This document shows positions 61,010 through 64,000 of a stretch of DNA of 64,000 nt, one piece after another. The position numbers and the translations under genes were made by a program. Source of the stretch: Trichothermofontia sp037445115 (GTDB lineage: Bacteria > Cyanobacteriota > Cyanobacteriia > B231). Numbering within the stretch: the stretch's first letter is position 1; each line of letters opens with the position of its first letter. The notes beneath the pieces were generated by a model. That model worked only from the letters and a program-made list of their open reading frames with translations, was not told the origin of the DNA and did not search any database. The stretch spans positions 1 through 64,000 of the forward strand of contig JBBILC010000004.1 in NCBI GenBank assembly GCA_037445115.1, read 5' to 3'.

Positions 61010-62016
61010 TGCCCCTGATTCGTGTCCCACCAGACTGGTACTTACCAGAGCAGGCCGTCACCCCAGAGGCGGCCTACGTTAACCGACGCCAGATCCTCCG
61101 GGCGATCGTGGGCACGGGTTTGGGGGTGATGGGTCTACCGGTGATCGCGGGGTGTCAGCGCGGTGCTTTGTCCCAACTGGTGGACAATCCTGAATTAGCG
61201 ACAACCCTAACGACCCCCAGCCTGGAGCCGTATACAGTTAATCCTCAGTTTGCTTCGGTCGATCGTCCTGTGACCGATCGGGAACTCGCAGGGCAATACA
61301 ACAACTACTACGAATTCGGCAGTGGCAAGTCCGTGTGGCAGGCGGCGCAAAAGCTGCCCACCGATCCCTGGTCAGTCGAGGTGGCGGGATTGGTGAAATA
61401 TCCGCGTACCTATACCCTGGAAGCGTTGCTGCACGATTTCCCCCTCGAAGAACGGGTCTACCGGTTTCGGTGTGTGGAGGCGTGGTCGATGGTATTGCCC
61501 TGGTTAGGGTTCCCGATGCGTGCCCTCTTAGCCCAGGTGGAACCCACACCCGCCGCTAAGTTTGTGCGCTTTACTTCGTTCTATGATCCCCAGGTCGTGG
61601 TGGGTCTGTTTTCGTCGTTCTACCCCTGGCCCTATACGGAGGGGTTACGCATTGAGGAAATGGCGAATGAGTTAGCCTTTTTTGCGGTTGGGTTGTACGG
61701 TAAGCTGTTACCCAAACAGCACGGTGCACCCATTCGGATGGTGCTGCCCTGGAAGTATGGCTTTAAGGGGGCCAAGGCGATCGTCAAGATTGAGTTTGTC
61801 GAGACGGAGCCAAAAACATTTTGGCATACGGTACAACCGCATGAATACGGCTTCTTAGCCAATGTGGAACCGGATGTTCCCCATCCCCGCTGGTCCCAGA
61901 AAACCGAGCGATTTATTTCAACCGGGCCGGGTCTGAGTTGGGAAGAGCGCCCGACGTTGTTGTATAACGGCTATGCCGACTGGGTGAGTAGCTTGTACGC
62001 TGAGACGGGTGGGTAG
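61009..62016 (+). CDS. msrP: Protein-methionine-sulfoxide reductase catalytic subunit MsrP (YedY)
   Basis: A 335-residue molybdopterin (Moco) enzyme of the sulfite oxidase fold. The leader has NRRQIL (twin Arg at 26-27), then a hydrophobic stretch ending VIAGC with Cys at 49, so it may be a Tat-exported lipoprotein. C155 in YRFRCVEAWSMV is the Mo ligand. PLEERVYRF and GAPIRMVLPWKYGFKGAK match MsrP. MsrP repairs oxidised methionine in periplasmic proteins and takes electrons from MsrQ, which is not in the window. It starts by one-base overlap with the TPR gene's stop. Confidence 0.93.
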   Translation: MPLIRVPPDWYLPEQAVTPEAAYVNRRQILRAIVGTGLGVMGLPVIAGCQRGALSQLVDNPELATTLTTPSLEPYTVNPQFASVDRPVTDRELAGQYNNYYEFGSGKSVWQAAQKLPTDPWSVEVAGLVKYPRTYTLEALLHDFPLEERVYRFRCVEAWSMVLPWLGFPMRALLAQVEPTPAAKFVRFTSFYDPQVVVGLFSSFYPWPYTEGLRIEEMANELAFFAVGLYGKLLPKQHGAPIRMVLPWKYGFKGAKAIVKIEFVETEPKTFWHTVQPHEYGFLANVEPDVPHPRWSQKTERFISTGPGLSWEERPTLLYNGYADWVSSLYAETGG

Positions 62017-62170
62017 CAGATTACCCAGAGAGCAGAGTAGGATAAGTCCAAATTCCCAGTGTCCTCAGATGGCCCCTCGCTAACTCCCAGGGGTTTTGAT
62101 CGACCCCACTTCGCCACCCCTACCTCGTTAACCTGGCCTTCCTAATCCGGTTTTTTGCCCAAAACGACCT

Positions 62171-64000
62171 ATGACGCGCGATTCGCAACGCGATCCCTAC
62201 GGGCATCGGCCCGCTCCTGACTCACCACCTGATCCCCCGGTACCCCGTTCTGGTGTGCGTCCGGCTAGTGGCCAAATGCCGCCGGATGTCCGGTTGCCCA
62301 ATCGCGTCAATGATCCTTTGCGCGGGACTCCCCACCCCCCCAGCCCCCAGCCCGAAGGGGGACCTCCCGGCGTGGCAGCCCCCAACTATCCCCCATTCTC
62401 CCCTGCGGCGATCGAGCCTGATCCGTGGCAAACACCCACACCACCCGCTCCTATACCGATGCCGGAAGCCCCCCGTCTTCGTGGCTGGCAATGGCTCGTA
62501 ACCCAAGTATCGAGTGGTCGCTGGCGACCGGGATGGCGTTTTTGGATTACGGCGTCACTGGTCTCCACTGGCGGGCTGACGATTTTAGCCCTGGCGATGC
62601 TGCTGAAGTTGCCAGCAGTGCCTAACTGCCCCCGCATTTTCTGGCCCACGGCGTCCGCCTCCCTGCGGCTCTATTGCGCCCAACTGGCAGCGAGTAAGCA
62701 GACAGCCAAGGATTTACTGGAGGCGATCGAACTGGTCAACAGCCTGCCCAAGGATCATCCCCTGCGCACGGAAATTAACCAGAATATTCGCCAGTGGTCC
62801 CTGGATTTGTTACAGGTGGCTGAAGACACGTTCCAGATGGGGAATTTGTCCGAGGCGATCACGATCGCCGAACAGGTCCCGGCTGAAGTGCCCGATCCCC
62901 AGGACGAAACCCAGACCTTGGGGGATGTGGCCCAACATCAGATTGAACGGTGGCGACAAATTTGGTCCGATGCGGAAACGATTTATGCCGAGGCTGAAGC
63001 AGAACTACGGCAAGAAAACTGGCGAGCAGCCTTTCGCGTAGCGACGGGGTTGCTGTCGGTGGGCAATACCTACTGGGAGACAGTGAAATATGACGAACTG
63101 AACCAGACAATTCAGGCCGCCCGTGAGGATGGGGAAAAGCTAGCGGCGGCCCGCGCCCTGGCGGAGGCAGGGGGACTGGATAATCTGCTCAAGGCGATCA
63201 AACTGGTGCAGGAGTTGCCCGCCAGTAGCTTCTATTACCAGGAAGCCCAGGTGGAATTAAAGAATTTTGGGAACCAGATGCTCGATCTGGCCCAGTCCTA
63301 TCTTGATCGGAAGGATTTAGATCAAGCCTTGAATATTGCGCGTCAAGTGCCAGCAGTGGCCCAATTGGAGAAGGAAAAGCAGGACTTTATCACCCTTGCC
63401 CAAGCCCATGCGGATGCTTGGTTGGGGAATACAACGGGCCTGGAGCGGGCGATCGCTCAGGTACAAAAGCTCCGCACCGATCGGCCCTACTATGGCAAAG
63501 CCCAGGCCCTAATCAGCCGTTGGCAACGGGAGATTCAGGATGTCATCCGCCTGGAACGGGCTGAACGTTATGCCCAATCGGGCTTAGTCCCAGATCTCAA
63601 TGCCGCGATCGCTGAACTCCAGGAAATTCCCAGTGATCATCCCCGTTGGGATCAGGCCCAGAGCCAGATTCAAAAGTGGACGCAGCAAGTGCAAACGATT
63701 CAAGATCAACCCTACCTCGATCGGGCGGAGCAACTGGCGCGCTCGGGGCAGGTAGCCGATTTACAGATAGCGATTGCTGAGGCCAGTAAGATCCAACCAG
63801 GACGCAGCCTCTACAACCAGGCCCAGGATCGCATTTGGGAGTGGACAACGGCCATTCAGCGGATCGAAGATGAACCCATCCTGGCCCAGGCCCGTGCTTT
63901 GGCCAACCAGGGGGATTTGCCCAGTGCCATCAGCATTGCCCAGCAGATCCGATCCCAACGCAGCCTGTACGATGAGGCCCAGTCCGAGATCCGAGATTGG
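62171..64000 (+). CDS. Membrane-anchored helical repeat protein, partial (runs off window)
   Basis: An ATG at 62171 opens 610 codons with no stop before the window end. Residues 1-100 are Pro-rich and soluble, followed by one hydrophobic helix (about 124-145, ITASLVSTGGLTILALAMLL). The rest is made of repeating helical pairs of about 75-80 residues with LERAIAQVQKL, DLNAAIAELQEIPSDHP and DLPSAISIAQQI as comparable positions. WTTAIQRIEDEP and WTQQVQTIQDQP recur at unit ends. It resembles the large TPR-like 'chromosome segregation ATPase' annotated proteins of cyanobacteria, but no ATPase motif is visible. Function unknown. Confidence 0.85.
   Translation, partial: MTRDSQRDPYGHRPAPDSPPDPPVPRSGVRPASGQMPPDVRLPNRVNDPLRGTPHPPSPQPEGGPPGVAAPNYPPFSPAAIEPDPWQTPTPPAPIPMPEAPRLRGWQWLVTQVSSGRWRPGWRFWITASLVSTGGLTILALAMLLKLPAVPNCPRIFWPTASASLRLYCAQLAASKQTAKDLLEAIELVNSLPKDHPLRTEINQNIRQWSLDLLQVAEDTFQMGNLSEAITIAEQVPAEVPDPQDETQTLGDVAQHQIERWRQIWSDAETIYAEAEAELRQENWRAAFRVATGLLSVGNTYWETVKYDELNQTIQAAREDGEKLAAARALAEAGGLDNLLKAIKLVQELPASSFYYQEAQVELKNFGNQMLDLAQSYLDRKDLDQALNIARQVPAVAQLEKEKQDFITLAQAHADAWLGNTTGLERAIAQVQKLRTDRPYYGKAQALISRWQREIQDVIRLERAERYAQSGLVPDLNAAIAELQEIPSDHPRWDQAQSQIQKWTQQVQTIQDQPYLDRAEQLARSGQVADLQIAIAEASKIQPGRSLYNQAQDRIWEWTTAIQRIEDEPILAQARALANQGDLPSAISIAQQIRSQRSLYDEAQSEIRDW

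Noticed and set aside
1..64000. tRNA, rRNA and CRISPR arrays
   Set aside because: No T-loop/anticodon arrangement, rRNA signature or spacer-repeat array was found by eye; the few GTTCGA-like strings lie inside coding regions.

Overview
The window is a stretch of cyanobacterial chromosome. It carries the oxygen-dependent Mg-protoporphyrin monomethyl ester cyclase (acsF), a Ycf39-type photosystem II assembly factor, an NblR-like response regulator, phylloquinone-pathway genes (menF, menD, menC), a cyanobacterial pil/pix-type chemotaxis operon and a great many copies of the HIP1 palindrome GCGATCGC. Base composition is moderately GC-rich and even, and most genes are housekeeping. I cannot name the genus; the gene set and the heptamer (STRR-type) repeats fit a filamentous or Leptolyngbya-like lineage, but that is inference.

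Layout. 0-3.6 kb: 586 bp without genes containing a 22-bp tandem repeat, a B12-binding radical SAM enzyme, an L,D-transpeptidase and a small membrane protein. 3.7-6.9 kb (minus): tldD, hypoxanthine phosphoribosyltransferase and a heptose-kinase-like sugar kinase. 7.2-11.0 kb (plus): recO, an MFS transporter and a GT4 glycosyltransferase. 11.0-16.2 kb (minus): a GspE-N-like Pro-rich protein, an NblR-like regulator, nadK, ycf39 and a zinc-ribbon membrane protein. 16.5-21.0 kb (plus): an isochorismatase-family hydrolase, a c-di-AMP (ydaO/yuaA) riboswitch in front of a frameshifted ion/anion permease, and a GT39-type membrane glycosyltransferase. 21.0-22.6 kb (minus): the tightly overlapping rpsP-KH-phoH operon. 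23.1-29.5 kb: a triple peptidoglycan-binding protein, a nitronate monooxygenase, obgE, gamma-glutamyltransferase and a TerC protein. 29.7-33.3 kb: menF-menD. 33.5-43.3 kb: a CheY-CheW-MCP-CheA operon whose MCP and 1908-residue CheA carry very long acidic low-complexity regions. 43.4-46.5 kb: rseP, nth and a TonB-like protein. 46.6-48.7 kb (minus): a soluble histidine kinase with a response regulator of architecture REC-DUF5678-AlbA_2 (Schlafen-like). 48.7-54.7 kb: menC, an unrecognised protein, a zinc alcohol dehydrogenase, a hexapeptide acetyltransferase, acsF and a decayed Rpn-family nuclease. 54.7-64.0 kb: pnp, a PP2C phosphatase, a TPR protein, msrP and a membrane-anchored repeat protein that runs off the window end.

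Most noteworthy: (1) the c-di-AMP riboswitch followed by a permease gene that is rejoined to full length by a +1 shift at CTT TGA, the codon pair used in prfB recoding; (2) an identical 16-bp palindrome, in a similar promoter setting, ahead of acsF and of the nitronate monooxygenase gene 28.5 kb away; (3) the histidine kinase / REC-DUF5678-AlbA_2 pair, an unusual output for a two-component system; (4) giant acidic linkers shared by the MCP and CheA of one operon; (5) a dispersed palindromic repeat that sits in frame inside menC and recurs 2.6 kb away. No tRNA, rRNA, CRISPR array or intact insertion sequence was seen.
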